From the NCBI RefSeq assembly GCF_000151105.2, contig NC_014804.1, forward strand, positions 1,786,567 to 1,850,566: a DNA stretch of 64,000 nucleotides, given 5' to 3'. Within the stretch, counting starts at the first letter, position 1. Each line of letters begins with the position of its first letter. Shown piece after piece: positions 37,221-47,720 of the stretch. The notes under the pieces are model-generated. The model had not been told where the DNA came from and searched no databases. It saw only the letters and a list, made by a program, of their open reading frames with translations. Origin of the DNA: Thermococcus barophilus MP. Its GTDB lineage: Archaea > Methanobacteriota_B > Thermococci > Thermococcales > Thermococcaceae. The position numbers and the translations under genes were made by a program.

Positions 37221-38519
37221 ATGAAAGTTCTTTTAGTTGGTGCTGGTGGTAGAGAAAGTGCAATTGCCGAAGCCCTCGTAAAAAGCGGTACTAAGCTTTA
37301 TGTAGTTGCAAAGCATGTTAATCCAGGCATTAAAAGATTAGCTGAATGGTACGGTTTGGCAAAAGAAACAGATGTCAAGAAAATCTTAGATTTTGCTCTA
37401 AAGTGGAATGTTGATTTAGCTTTTATCGGTCCGGAGGCTCCGTTAGAGAAAGGTATTGTCAACCTTTTGGAGGAGAACGGCATTCCAACAGTTGGGCCAT
37501 CAAAAGAGGCTGCCCGGCTTGAGACGAACAAAGCCTTTGCAAGGGCTTTGATGGAAAAGCATAAAATCCCAGGAAGAAAGCTCTTCAAAGTTTTTGATGA
37601 TGCTAAAGAGATGAGAGCGTGGGTTGATGATTTTGGAAAACCAGTTGTAGTTAAACCCCTCGGATTAACAGGTGGGAAGGGAGTTAAAGTGGTTGGCTAC
37701 CAGCTTAAGGACAATGAAGAGGCAAAAGAATATGCCGAGCATTTGATTAAAAAAGATGGAAAGGTTTTGATTGAAGAGAGAACGGATGGAGTGGAGTTCA
37801 CATTTCAGGTGTTTACGGATGGGAAGAGAGTTATTCCAATGCCTTTGGTTCAAGATTATCCACATGCTTATGAGGGTGATGTTGGACCAATAACAGGAGG
37901 GATGGGCTCTTATTCGTGTAAAGATCATTTATTGCCGTTTATTACAAAAGAAGATTATGAAAAAGCTCTAAACACTTTGGAAAAAACTATCAGAGCAATG
38001 AGAAAAGAGGGAATTCCCTACAAAGGAATTCTCTATGGGCAGTTTATGCTTGCCAAGGATGAGCCTAAAATTATTGAATACAATGCTCGCTTTGGTGATC
38101 CAGAAGCAATGAACGTTCTGCCTGTTCTGGAGACTCCGCTTCTTGAAATAGCTGAGGGAATAGTCGATGGAAATCTCAAGAAAGCAGAGTTTGAAAAGAA
38201 AGCTGCTGTTGTAAAGTACATTGCACCAAAAGGTTATCCGGAGAATCCAGTAAGAGGGGTTCAAATACAAGTCGATGAAGCTAAAATTTTGGAAAGCGGA
38301 GCAAAGATTTACTATGCTTCAATTGATGAGAACTTAACTCTTCTTGGTTCAAGAGCTTTAGCAGTTGTTGGAATTGCTGATTCATTGGAGGAGGCAGAAA
38401 AGATTGCTTCGGCTGGAATAAAGCACGTCAAGGGTGAAATCTTCTACCGCAGAGATGTTGGCACCAGAGAGAGTGTTGAGAAGAGGATTAAGATTATGAG
38501 AGAGCTTAGGGGTGAGTGA
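37221..38519 (+). CDS. purD: Phosphoribosylamine-glycine ligase PurD
   Basis: Second step of purine synthesis, giving GAR. The 432-residue ATP-grasp protein starts MKVLLVGAGGRESAIAEALV and has IGPEAPLEKGIVNLL, VVVKPLGLTGGKGVKVV, GGMGSYSCKDHLLPF and the metal site YNARFGDPEAMNVLP. The start is ATG 37221 after GGTGA. The C-terminal end overlaps the ribosome-binding region of a second purP gene, so the two are co-transcribed. Confidence 0.96.
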   Translation: MKVLLVGAGGRESAIAEALVKSGTKLYVVAKHVNPGIKRLAEWYGLAKETDVKKILDFALKWNVDLAFIGPEAPLEKGIVNLLEENGIPTVGPSKEAARLETNKAFARALMEKHKIPGRKLFKVFDDAKEMRAWVDDFGKPVVVKPLGLTGGKGVKVVGYQLKDNEEAKEYAEHLIKKDGKVLIEERTDGVEFTFQVFTDGKRVIPMPLVQDYPHAYEGDVGPITGGMGSYSCKDHLLPFITKEDYEKALNTLEKTIRAMRKEGIPYKGILYGQFMLAKDEPKIIEYNARFGDPEAMNVLPVLETPLLEIAEGIVDGNLKKAEFEKKAAVVKYIAPKGYPENPVRGVQIQVDEAKILESGAKIYYASIDENLTLLGSRALAVVGIADSLEEAEKIASAGIKHVKGEIFYRRDVGTRESVEKRIKIMRELRGE

Positions 38520-38526
38520 GTTGATT

Positions 38527-39660
38527 ATGAGAGAACAGATTCTGGAAGTTTTGGAAAGATACGATAAGGAGAACATCAGAATTGGTGCCATTGGAAGCCA
38601 TTCCGCTTTAGATATTGCAGATGGTGCTAAGGAAGAAGGATTTAAAACACTCATAGTTTCCCAAAAAGGGAGACACAGAACTTATGCTCACTACTTCAAG
38701 GAAAAGAGGACAAAAGATGGCTTAACTAAGGGTTTCATTGATGAGGTAATAATTTTAGAAAAATTTGCCAAGATAATTGAGATTCAGGAAGAGCTCAGAA
38801 GGAAGAACGTCATCTTTGTTCCAAACCGCTCCTTTGTAGTCTACACGGGCATAGATAAGGTTGAGAATGAGTTTTTGATTCCACTCTTTGGAAGCCGTAA
38901 TTTGCTCAGAAGTGAAGAGAGGAGTGAAGAGAAGAGCTACTACTGGCTCCTTGAAAAAGCTGGCTTGCCCTATCCAGAGAAAATTGAAAATCCAAAGGAT
39001 ATAAACGAGCTCGTTATTGTTAAGCTCCCGCACGCTAAAAAACGCTTGGAGAGAGGATTTTTTACAGCGGCATCCTATAAGGAGTTTAGGGAGAAAGCAG
39101 AGCGCTTAATAAAGCTTGGCATAATAACGAAAGAAGACTTGGCCAAAGCGAGGATTGAAAAGTACATTATCGGCCCAGTTTTCAACTTCGACTTCTTCTA
39201 TTCGCCCATTGATGAAGAGATTGAGCTTTTAGGTATTGACTGGCGCTTTGAGACGAGCTTAGATGGGCATGTCCGCTTACCAGCCCATCAGCAATTGACC
39301 CTGCCCGAGCATCAATTTGAGCCCGAATACACTGTCTGCGGTCATGCAAGCTCGACTTTGAGGGAGTCCTTGCTTGAGAAGGTCTTTGATATGGCAGAAA
39401 AGTATGTTGAGGCGACGCAAAAATACTATCCGCCTGGAATAATTGGACCCTTCACTTTGCAAACGGCTCTCGACAAGGATTTGAACTTCTACATCTACGA
39501 TGTAGCCCCAAGAACTGGCGGCGGGACAAACATTCACATGGCTATGGGTCATCCCTATGGAAATGCACTGTGGAGAAAGTCAATGAGCACTGGAAGGAGA
39601 ATCGCGCTTGAGATTAAGAGGGCTGTTGAACTGGATGAGCTTGAGAAGGTTGTTACATAA
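38527..39660 (+). CDS. PurP paralogue (FAICAR synthetase-like ATP-grasp protein)
   Basis: A 377-residue homologue of the PurP at 29.7 kb. It shares IGAIGSHSALDIADGAKEEGF, the ...IIGPFTLQTALDKDLNFYIYD ATP-grasp motif, ISxR replaced by VAPRTGGGTNIHM, and the same C-terminal [16 protein letters not shown]. It is longer, with an extra charged segment near residues 55-80. Thermococcales often carry two purP genes; which one does the FAICAR step is not shown by sequence. The start could be TTG 38521 or ATG 38527; GGTGA at 38511 suits the former spacing better. It is coupled to purD. Confidence 0.85.
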   Translation: MREQILEVLERYDKENIRIGAIGSHSALDIADGAKEEGFKTLIVSQKGRHRTYAHYFKEKRTKDGLTKGFIDEVIILEKFAKIIEIQEELRRKNVIFVPNRSFVVYTGIDKVENEFLIPLFGSRNLLRSEERSEEKSYYWLLEKAGLPYPEKIENPKDINELVIVKLPHAKKRLERGFFTAASYKEFREKAERLIKLGIITKEDLAKARIEKYIIGPVFNFDFFYSPIDEEIELLGIDWRFETSLDGHVRLPAHQQLTLPEHQFEPEYTVCGHASSTLRESLLEKVFDMAEKYVEATQKYYPPGIIGPFTLQTALDKDLNFYIYDVAPRTGGGTNIHMAMGHPYGNALWRKSMSTGRRIALEIKRAVELDELEKVVT

Positions 39661-39838
39661 TTTCTAACTGTTTGGTTACTTTTCAAAATTTTATTTATTT
39701 AAAAATTCTAAACTTTGTGAAAAGGGGCCTTTTTAACATTTACTCTTAAGAAATCTATTAACTTCGTCGATATAATAATCATAAGTTTACGAAAATTTTA
39801 AGTGTAAATATATTCTTGAATAATATGCCGAGGTAACG

Positions 39839-41539
39839 ATGGGGCAAATAAAAGGTGCTGAACATATGTCAGCAAATATAAGAGACGTCCTTGAGGAATC
39901 TATAAAAGTTTCGAAAAATCTAAAAGGAGATATAGCTCTGACAATAATTCTTTTCTTTGTTCTTTCTATTTTTGGATATGTCCAAGCAATGCTCATGAAA
40001 AATTTTATAGATTCTCTCGTATCATTACGGGAATTTTCAACAATATTAAAAATTGGCTTGGCTTTGCTGGTTCTTGCATTTTTAAGCTACATAGGAAGTT
40101 TTTATGGGGAGTTTATGCTACAGAGGTTGGGGATCAAAGTTTTAAAAATATTTTCTCAAGATTTGGTTTTCTCCATTCATAGAGCAAAACTAGGAAAAAT
40201 AAGCGGTGGAGACGTGATAGCGAGATTTGTCTCAGACTTGCCAGAGCTCAGTTTGGGATTAGCGGGTCTAATCCCCGGATTAAGTGTTCAGTTGATTAAC
40301 ATTGCAGTAGCAACGTTTACCCTATACTCACTATCTCCCACAATGCTTCTTGTGGCTATTTTGATAATCCCAGTAAATTATACCATCTACAAGAAGGCAT
40401 CAAAGAAATCCGTTGAATACTCGAAAAGGGAAAGAGAATCGTTGTCAAAAGTAGTTACCGTTACTAAAACAAGCATTGATAATCTTTTCTTCATTAAACG
40501 TTTGGATAAGTATGAATATTTTGAAGAGAGATTCTCTATGAGTCTTTCAGAATGGTTAAAGAATATGACAAGATTCCTGCGGGTAAGGATATTCTTTCAG
40601 AAATCATATTATTACACAAGCAATATAGCTCGATTGGTAATATTACTTGTTGGTGGATGGCTGGCAACAAAAGGACTCATCTCAGTGGGAGCAATCGTAG
40701 CTTTTACGAACTATTTACCACAATTCTATGAACCTCTCACTAATTTGGCCAATTCTTTTACCTATCTCAATGCACTCATCCCTTATGTAGAGCGCTATAA
40801 GGAGATAGTAAACATTGAGAAGGAAGACCTTGATAAGGGGCATGAGTTGAAATCAATCAAAAGCATTGAATGTAAAAATGTAAGTGTTGGCATTTTAAGT
40901 AACGTGACCCTAGAACTCAAAAAGAACGAAACCATTGGAATCGTTGGACCCATAGGTTCGGGAAAAACGACCTTAGCTTTAACACTTGTTAGATTGTATG
41001 AACCAGAGAGTGGCTACATTTTAATAAATGGGAAAGATTACCGGGTTTACAGTCTCAGGTCTCTAAGAAGGAGGATATATTACCTACCATCTAAAGACTT
41101 GATTTTTGATGGAACTTTAAAGGAGAATTTGATTCTTGGAGAAGAGTATCAAGAGGATGAGGTTATTCATGTTCTTAAGATTGTAGGAATAGATTTTGCT
41201 GAACTTGATGACTATATAAATAGTAAAGCTCTTTCTGAAGGACAAAGACAAAAAATAGCATTAGCTAGGGCCCTTTTAAGAAAACCGGACATTTTAATAC
41301 TTGACGAGGCGACAAACAGTCTTGATGTTCAAAATGAGGCTCAAGTCCTCAAAAAAATTCGAGAGTTTTTAAAGGACTCGACTTTAATTATAATATCTCA
41401 TCGTTTAACCGCTCTAAAAAATGCCGATAAAATATTTGTTTTAGATAGGGGAAAGATTATTGATTCTGGCAAACACGATGAACTCTATGAAAGATGCTCC
41501 TTGTACAGAGGACTTGTTGAAAAATCAAGAGTCTCTTAG
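39839..41539 (+). CDS. ABC exporter (fused membrane and ATPase domains)
   Basis: A 566-residue half-transporter of the MdlB/MsbA type. The first 300 residues hold about six membrane helices (e.g. IALTIILFFVLSIFGYVQAM, IARLVILLVGGWLATKGL). The nucleotide-binding domain has Walker A GPIGSGKTT (about 370-378), signature LSEGQRQKIALARALL (about 464-479, Glu in place of Gly in LSGGQ), Walker B ILILDEATNSLD and the H-loop ISHRLT. A dimer is expected to export a peptide, lipid or drug. It stands alone between purP2 and purS, with no partner gene. The start ATG 39839 follows GAGGT. Confidence 0.85.
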   Translation: MGQIKGAEHMSANIRDVLEESIKVSKNLKGDIALTIILFFVLSIFGYVQAMLMKNFIDSLVSLREFSTILKIGLALLVLAFLSYIGSFYGEFMLQRLGIKVLKIFSQDLVFSIHRAKLGKISGGDVIARFVSDLPELSLGLAGLIPGLSVQLINIAVATFTLYSLSPTMLLVAILIIPVNYTIYKKASKKSVEYSKRERESLSKVVTVTKTSIDNLFFIKRLDKYEYFEERFSMSLSEWLKNMTRFLRVRIFFQKSYYYTSNIARLVILLVGGWLATKGLISVGAIVAFTNYLPQFYEPLTNLANSFTYLNALIPYVERYKEIVNIEKEDLDKGHELKSIKSIECKNVSVGILSNVTLELKKNETIGIVGPIGSGKTTLALTLVRLYEPESGYILINGKDYRVYSLRSLRRRIYYLPSKDLIFDGTLKENLILGEEYQEDEVIHVLKIVGIDFAELDDYINSKALSEGQRQKIALARALLRKPDILILDEATNSLDVQNEAQVLKKIREFLKDSTLIIISHRLTALKNADKIFVLDRGKIIDSGKHDELYERCSLYRGLVEKSRVS

Positions 41540-41679
41540 GGACTATAACTCAAAGTATGTCTTGGACGAGTTGTTTTAAAATTAAGGGAGTCTAGGCATT
41601 TTAGTGGAGATGGTTATTGTTGTCATTCCATACTTTACTTATGTTATTTATTGAGATATGTGAGTGAAGAAAGTTTTGG

Positions 41680-41700
41680 TTAACATTTTTATGTCAAAAT
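41680..41700 (+). promoter_or_regulatory. Purine box upstream of purSQL
   Basis: TTAACATTTTTATGTCAAAA, identical over 20 bases to the box before the guaA operon, followed by TAAACCTTAAAAACTG as the TATA region. It lies about 50-70 bases before purS. Confidence 0.65.
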
Positions 41701-41750
41701 AAACCTTAAAAACTGTTAATTTTTTACATATTTTTGATAAGGTGATGCTC

Positions 41751-41996
41751 ATGAAATACAGGGCAAAAATTATCGTTCGCTTAAAGGAAGGGCTTAACGA
41801 CCCGGAAGGGAGGGTAATTGGAAAGACTTTGAAGAATTTAGGTTACAAAATTGAAGACTTAAAAGTGCCGAAATACTTTGAGCTCGTTTTTGAGAGCGAA
41901 AATCCAGAGAAGGATGTTAAGGAGATGTGCAAACGCCTGCTTGCAAATCCAGTTATCCACACCTACGAGTATCAAATCGAGCCCTTAGGTGAGTGA
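41751..41996 (+). CDS. purS: Phosphoribosylformylglycinamidine synthase subunit PurS
   Basis: Small structural subunit of the PurSQL complex that converts FGAR to FGAM. The 81-residue protein has the PurS features [20 protein letters not shown], then [20 protein letters not shown] and the end [14 protein letters not shown]. The start is ATG 41751 after GGTGATG. It is followed by purQ two bases beyond its stop. Confidence 0.95.
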   Translation: MKYRAKIIVRLKEGLNDPEGRVIGKTLKNLGYKIEDLKVPKYFELVFESENPEKDVKEMCKRLLANPVIHTYEYQIEPLGE

Positions 41997-41997
41997 A

Positions 41998-42669
41998 ATG
42001 CCAAAGTTCGCTGTCATAGTGTTTCCAGGGACAAACTGCGACTTTGAAACAGCTGAAGCAATTAAAAAAGCTGGTGGAAAAGCGGAGAGAGTCTGGTATA
42101 AGGAAAGCTTGAAAGACTTTGATGGTGTTGTTTTGCCCGGCGGCTTTAGCTATGCTGATTACCTAAGGGCTGGAGCGATAAGTGCGAGAGCTGAGATAAT
42201 GGAGGAAGTCAAAGAGCTTGCTAAAGATGGAAAGCCAGTGCTCGGGATATGCAATGGCTTTCAAATTCTAACTGAAGCTAAGCTTTTGTCCGGTGCTTTG
42301 AGACCAAACAAAATTCCAAGGTTCCTTTGCAGGTGGGTCTATCTTAGGGTTGCAGACACTGAAACCGCTTTTACGGGATTTTACAAAGAAGGGGAGGTCA
42401 TTAGGATGCCAATAGCTCATGCTGAGGGTAATTATTACACCAATGATCTGAGCAAAGTTAGGATAGTCTTTCAATACAGCGATGAGAATGGGAATATTAA
42501 CGAAGAAGCAAACCCCAATGGTTCTATTCTCAACATAGCAGGAATAAGCAATGAAAAGGGCAACGTCTTGGGAATGATGCCGCATCCGGAGAGAGCGAGC
42601 GACAGATGGTTAGGAAGTGAGGATGGGTTGAGAGTCTTCAAATCTATGGTGGAGTACGCCAAAAGGTGA
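41998..42669 (+). CDS. purQ: Phosphoribosylformylglycinamidine synthase subunit PurQ
   Basis: Glutaminase subunit of PurSQL, 223 residues. It has [35 protein letters not shown], the nucleophile in [11 protein letters not shown] and the catalytic His/Glu in [10 protein letters not shown]. The start is ATG 41998 after GGTGAGTG. It is coupled to purL. Confidence 0.96.
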   Translation: MPKFAVIVFPGTNCDFETAEAIKKAGGKAERVWYKESLKDFDGVVLPGGFSYADYLRAGAISARAEIMEEVKELAKDGKPVLGICNGFQILTEAKLLSGALRPNKIPRFLCRWVYLRVADTETAFTGFYKEGEVIRMPIAHAEGNYYTNDLSKVRIVFQYSDENGNINEEANPNGSILNIAGISNEKGNVLGMMPHPERASDRWLGSEDGLRVFKSMVEYAKR

Positions 42670-42674
42670 TCGTG

Positions 42675-44816
42675 ATGTTTCCTCACAAGGAAAAATTTGT
42701 CCGCGAAAAGCTCGGAAGAGAGCCTAATGAATTAGAATGGGCAATGATTGAAGTAATGTGGAGCGAGCATGCCTCATATAAATCAAGCCGCAAGTGGCTC
42801 AAACTTTTACCAACTAAAAATGAGCATGTCATTTTAGGGCCGGGAGAAGATGCTGGGGTTGTAAAGTTTGACGAAAATACTGCAATAGTCGTTGGAATCG
42901 AAAGTCACAATCATCCAAGTGCAGTGGAGCCCTATGGTGGAGCAGCAACAGGTGTCGGCGGAATTGTGAGGGATATACTGTGTATGGGCGCTCGTCCTAT
43001 AGCTCTGCTCGACCCAATACGCTTTGGCCCATTGGAGAAGGAACGCAATAGGTATCTCTTCGAGTACGTCGTTAAGGGGATAGCTGACTACGGCAACAGG
43101 ATAGGGGTTCCTACTGTTGGCGGCGAAACGGAGTTTGATGAGAGCTTGGACGGCTATACATTGGTGAATGTTGCATGCATTGGCATAATGCATCCAAATG
43201 AGTTAGTCCACAGCTATGTAACCGAGAGTGGTTTGCTTTTGGTTTTAGTTGGGAACAAAACCGGAAGGGATGGAATTTATGGAGTGACTTTTGCGAGTGA
43301 GGAGCTGAGCAAAAACGCTGAGGAGGAAGATCGCTCCGCTGTGCAGATTCCGGATCCGTTCACTGAAAAGCTTTTAATTGAAGCGACCCTTGAAGCAGTA
43401 AAGACGGGTAAAGTTAAAGCCCTCAAAGATTTAGGTGGGGGAGGCTTAACCTGTGCATCTTCAGAAATGGCTGGAAAGAAAGGATTTGGTGCAGTCATTT
43501 ATGCAGATAAGGTGCTACAAAGAGAACCTAATATGACTGCAATGGAGGTAATGATTTCAGAGAGTCAGGAGAGGATGCTTTTTGCTATTAAAAAGGAAGA
43601 TTTGGAAGATATGTCAAAGATTTTTGAGAAGTATGAACTTGAGTGGACAGTTGTTGGAGAGATAATAGACAAGCCAAGATACCTTGTTTACTGGGGTAAA
43701 GAAAAAGTTGCTGATTTGCCAATTGATCTGCTCACAGAAGTTCCAATAATAGAGTGGGAAGCCAAGCCGTACAGTGTTGAAAGAGACGTCCAAACTCCTG
43801 AAATCTCTCCGCAGGATGCTTTTCTTAAAGTTCTCTCAAGCCCAAACATATTAAGCAAAGAATGGGTTTACAGGCAGTATGACCATGAAGTTCAAGGAAG
43901 GACAGTTCTAAAGCCCGGTCTGGATGCGGCTGTGCTGAAAATAAACGATGAATACGGCTTAGCTTTTGTGAGCGATGGGAATCCCTCCTATTCCTATCTG
44001 AACCCCTACCACGGTGCAATGGCTTGTGTAGTTGAAGCTGTTAGGAATCTTACTTCTGTTGGTGCTAAACCTCTGTCTTTAGTTGATAACTTAAACTTTG
44101 CCTCCCCAGAGAGACCTGAGGTGTATTGGAGCTTCATCGAGACGGTTAAAGGACTCAGAGATGCGGCAAATACCTTTGGATTAGCCTATGTCAGCGGTAA
44201 CGTGAGCTTTTACAACGAGGTTGGCAACAAACCGATAAAGCCAACTCCGGTAGTTGCGGCTTTAGGAAAGGTCAAGCTTGAGCACATTACAACCATGGAC
44301 TTTAAGGATGAAGGAGAGCTCATTGCTATCGTTGGGGTTACAAAGAAGGAATTGGGGGGAAGTGAGCTCTATAGAGTTTTGGGCATTGAAGGTGGAATCG
44401 CTCCGAGAGTTGACTTAAAAGCGGAGAAAGAAAACGTTGAAGGCATTTTAAAGGCAATTGAGCATGGATCAGTAAAAACTGTCCATGACGTAAGCAGGGG
44501 AGGTTTGGCGATAGCTTTAGCTGAGATGGCAATAGCGAGCGGATTGGGCTTTGAGGTTGACATAAGTAAAGTTCCAGTGGAAGCAAAGCTCTCTCCCTTA
44601 GAAGTGCTGTTTTCAGAAAGTCAAGCAAGATTTATAGTCAGCTTTGAAGAAGAAAACCTTGAAAAGCTCAGGAAAATTTTCAAAGACTTTGCAGTTATAG
44701 GAGAAGTTAAAGGCAGAGAAATGGTGTTTAAGAGCAATGAGGACAAAGTAATTGGGGTAAGTGTAAAAGAAGGGAGAAAAATTTACGGTTCACTTCCAAG
44801 GCTTCTTGGAGAGTAA
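42675..44816 (+). CDS. purL: Phosphoribosylformylglycinamidine synthase subunit PurL
   Basis: Synthetase subunit of the complex, 713 residues (small-type PurL). It has EVMWSEHASYKSSRKWLK, GIESHNHPSAVEPYGGAATGVGG, GGETEFDESLDGYTLVN, DLGGGGLTCASSEMA and the second half repeat AVLKINDEYGLAFVSDGNPS ... VHDVSRGGLAIALAEMA. The start is ATG 42675 after AGGTGAT. It converges on guaB with nine bases between stops. Confidence 0.97.
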   Translation: MFPHKEKFVREKLGREPNELEWAMIEVMWSEHASYKSSRKWLKLLPTKNEHVILGPGEDAGVVKFDENTAIVVGIESHNHPSAVEPYGGAATGVGGIVRDILCMGARPIALLDPIRFGPLEKERNRYLFEYVVKGIADYGNRIGVPTVGGETEFDESLDGYTLVNVACIGIMHPNELVHSYVTESGLLLVLVGNKTGRDGIYGVTFASEELSKNAEEEDRSAVQIPDPFTEKLLIEATLEAVKTGKVKALKDLGGGGLTCASSEMAGKKGFGAVIYADKVLQREPNMTAMEVMISESQERMLFAIKKEDLEDMSKIFEKYELEWTVVGEIIDKPRYLVYWGKEKVADLPIDLLTEVPIIEWEAKPYSVERDVQTPEISPQDAFLKVLSSPNILSKEWVYRQYDHEVQGRTVLKPGLDAAVLKINDEYGLAFVSDGNPSYSYLNPYHGAMACVVEAVRNLTSVGAKPLSLVDNLNFASPERPEVYWSFIETVKGLRDAANTFGLAYVSGNVSFYNEVGNKPIKPTPVVAALGKVKLEHITTMDFKDEGELIAIVGVTKKELGGSELYRVLGIEGGIAPRVDLKAEKENVEGILKAIEHGSVKTVHDVSRGGLAIALAEMAIASGLGFEVDISKVPVEAKLSPLEVLFSESQARFIVSFEEENLEKLRKIFKDFAVIGEVKGREMVFKSNEDKVIGVSVKEGRKIYGSLPRLLGE

Positions 44817-44825
44817 CTTTTCTTT

Positions 44826-46326
<1,501 letters not shown>

Positions 46327-46493
46327 GGGTTTTTAAGGTTTTTGTATATGAATTTATGACGTCATGAAATCCTCAGAAAATGGCATATTCATGAAAAATA
46401 AATCAACTGTCCGAGTTTCAATGCAAAGCAATTTTTAACAACATTTTTTTGGCATGTTTGAAATTTCTCGAATGTTTTTGCACAGTTTGACAA

Positions 46494-46509
46494 CTTTACA
46501 AAGGTAAAG
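46494..46509. promoter_or_regulatory. 16-bp palindrome CTTTAC-AAAG-GTAAAG before the microprotein gene
   Basis: Perfect 6-base arms around AAAG. It directly precedes the TATA-like GCTTATAAACTC (46509-46520) of the small gene at 46562, where a regulator would control promoter access. About 260 bases of 46305-46561 hold no larger gene. Confidence 0.55.
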
Positions 46510-46561
46510 CTTATAAACTCAAGGCGATGCCTAAGAACGAACATTCCCCGAGGTGAGGACA

Positions 46562-46636
46562 ATGAACAAGACAAAGAAGATACTTGCCCACATAGCACCA
46601 ATCGCAATCGTTTTAGCATTATTAGCACTTGCATGA
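46562..46636 (+). CDS. 24-residue hydrophobic microprotein
   Basis: A short gene starting MNKTKKILAHIAPIAIV and ending in LLALA-stop: a basic N-terminus (four Lys/His in the first ten residues) then one hydrophobic helix, so a single-pass membrane peptide. It is too short for usual gene calling, but it has a strong ribosome-binding site (GAGGTGAGG, 46550-46558), a TATA element at the right distance and a palindrome just upstream. No family is recognised; a membrane regulator or type I-like toxin peptide are both possible. Confidence 0.6.
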   Translation: MNKTKKILAHIAPIAIVLALLALA

Positions 46637-46775
46637 AAATCTGACAATCATGCTCATCATTCATTCCAATTTTTTGTCTTTTCTCTTTTCTATTCCTATG
46701 ATTCATGAAATATTTGACAACAAATTTGCCAAAAAGTATAATAAACAGTCAGCTTATCCTTTAGCGGTGATTTCC

Positions 46776-47106
46776 ATGGTAAGGGGGGAGTACGAAACCA
46801 ATTAAAAAAGAAATTAGAAAAGCCTATTCTGAAGCAGAGATTTTGGGAGAAATTTTAAGAGAAGGAATTTATTGGGCTTTTATGGGCCGCCCGTTTGAGG
46901 TGCTGCCGTTTTTGAGGGGCAAACTTTTGAGTGAAGCAGCAAAGCTCAACGGTGCAAGTGAAAATGCAAGGCTTGAAATTGAAAGGCTTTTGAAAGAGCT
47001 TGAAGGACTTTATAAAGAAATCAGCATGTCAGAAAAGGTCAGTGAAGAGCAGATAGAGGCTGTTTTGTCCTATAGGGAGAAACTCTTTAAGATTGTGTAT
47101 GGTTGA
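46776..47106 (+). pseudogene. Conserved hypothetical gene with a frameshift in a G6 run
   Basis: From ATG 46776, eight bases after GGTGAT, the frame reads MVRGEYETN-stop. If one G is removed from the GGGGGG run at 46783-46788, it becomes MVRGSTKPIKKEIRKAYSEA and continues without interruption to the stop at 47106, giving a protein of about 109 residues. The downstream part (residues GRPFEVLPFLRGKLLSEAAKL ... VLSYREKLFKIVYG) is helical and soluble. As the sequence stands, only a TTG at 46843 could start the downstream frame, without a ribosome-binding site. Either a sequencing error in the homopolymer or a real frameshift. Confidence 0.65.
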
Positions 47107-47142
47107 GGTAGGTTTATAACCTTCCTCCCTTCTATTATTCTT

Positions 47143-47197
47143 GGGATGATGACGGAGATTTCGCCCGATGGATGAGGACACTCGCATGGGCTGACCT
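47143..47197 (+). ncRNA. Box C/D guide sRNA
   Basis: The four box elements occur in order and spacing: C box ATGATGA (47146-47152), D' box CCGA (47165-47168), C' box TGGATGA (47169-47175) and D box CTGA (47191-47194), with guide regions of 12 bases (CGGAGATTTCGC) and 15 bases (GGACACTCGCATGGG). A TATA element GGTTTATAAC (47111-47120) lies about 30 bases upstream. Such RNAs direct 2'-O-methylation of rRNA or tRNA; the modified base would pair with the fifth guide base from each D box. The targets were not identified. Confidence 0.78.
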
Positions 47198-47530
47198 ATC
47201 TCCATATAAGCTTTTCTTTCTTGAGATTTGGCTAAGTTTGTGCATCTTTTAAGAAGGGTCTCTTTAGCAATATTTTCTTATCTCAAGCTTGTAGTTTAAG
47301 CTTCGTTTTCTTATTTTTGCACGTTAGCGCGGTTGTAGTGAGCTTTCAAAAATACGCCAATTACAGAGAAAACACTTTACAAACAGCTTTTTTAGAAGGA
47401 TACACGAACCTTGATCAAACTTCGCTTTTTCGAAGTTTGTTAGAGAAAGGTTTATAAATACTCTCCATGAACAGCCTAAGGAACTTCACGATAATGGGAT
47501 TAAAAACCCCGCTTCTTGGAGGTGTTGGAA
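47198..47530 (+). other. Non-coding stretch with two inverted repeats and a promoter
   Basis: No convincing reading frame is seen. It has a spaced inverted repeat CTTGAGAT (47220-47227) / ATCTCAAG (47280-47287) and a strong 9-bp hairpin, CAAACTTCG-CTTTTT-CGAAGTTTG (47416-47439). The TATA element AAAGGTTTATAAATACTC (about 47446-47463) leads to the zinc-ribbon gene at 47531. The hairpin could end the upstream transcript or control the downstream one. Confidence 0.45.
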
Positions 47531-47707
47531 ATGGAAGCTGTCAAGATACCAGTCTGTACGTCATGTGGAAAGGAGATAACTCCAAGGGAGCACGCGACAC
47601 ACTTCATCTGCCCCAACTGTGGGGAGGAGATAATCTGGAGATGTGAAAGCTGCCGCGTATTGGGGGCAACGTACAAATGCCCCAAGTGCGGATGGGAAGG
47701 ACCATAA
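47531..47707 (+). CDS. Small zinc-ribbon protein (HVO_2753-like)
   Basis: A 58-residue protein with four CxxC knuckles: CTSC, CPNC, CESC and CPKC, forming two zinc ribbons. It starts [16 protein letters not shown], and ends [11 protein letters not shown]. Archaeal proteins of this type are predicted RNA-binding and sit beside aEF1-beta, as here (13 bases upstream). The start ATG 47531 follows GGAGGTG. Confidence 0.85.
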   Translation: MEAVKIPVCTSCGKEITPREHATHFICPNCGEEIIWRCESCRVLGATYKCPKCGWEGP

Positions 47708-47720
47708 AGAGGTGATTTAA

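Noticed and set aside
30792-41703. The AT-rich purine boxes as simple BRE/TATA promoter elements
   Set aside because: Separate TATA-like sequences are visible beside each box, the GACA/ATGT arms are conserved beyond base composition, and other genes in the window lack the box.
46389-46706. A 105-codon minus-strand reading frame over the microprotein region
   Set aside because: Composition is unlike a protein (Cys/Arg/Ser-rich without structure), it has no ribosome-binding site, and it lies antisense to a well-supported small gene, palindrome and TATA box.
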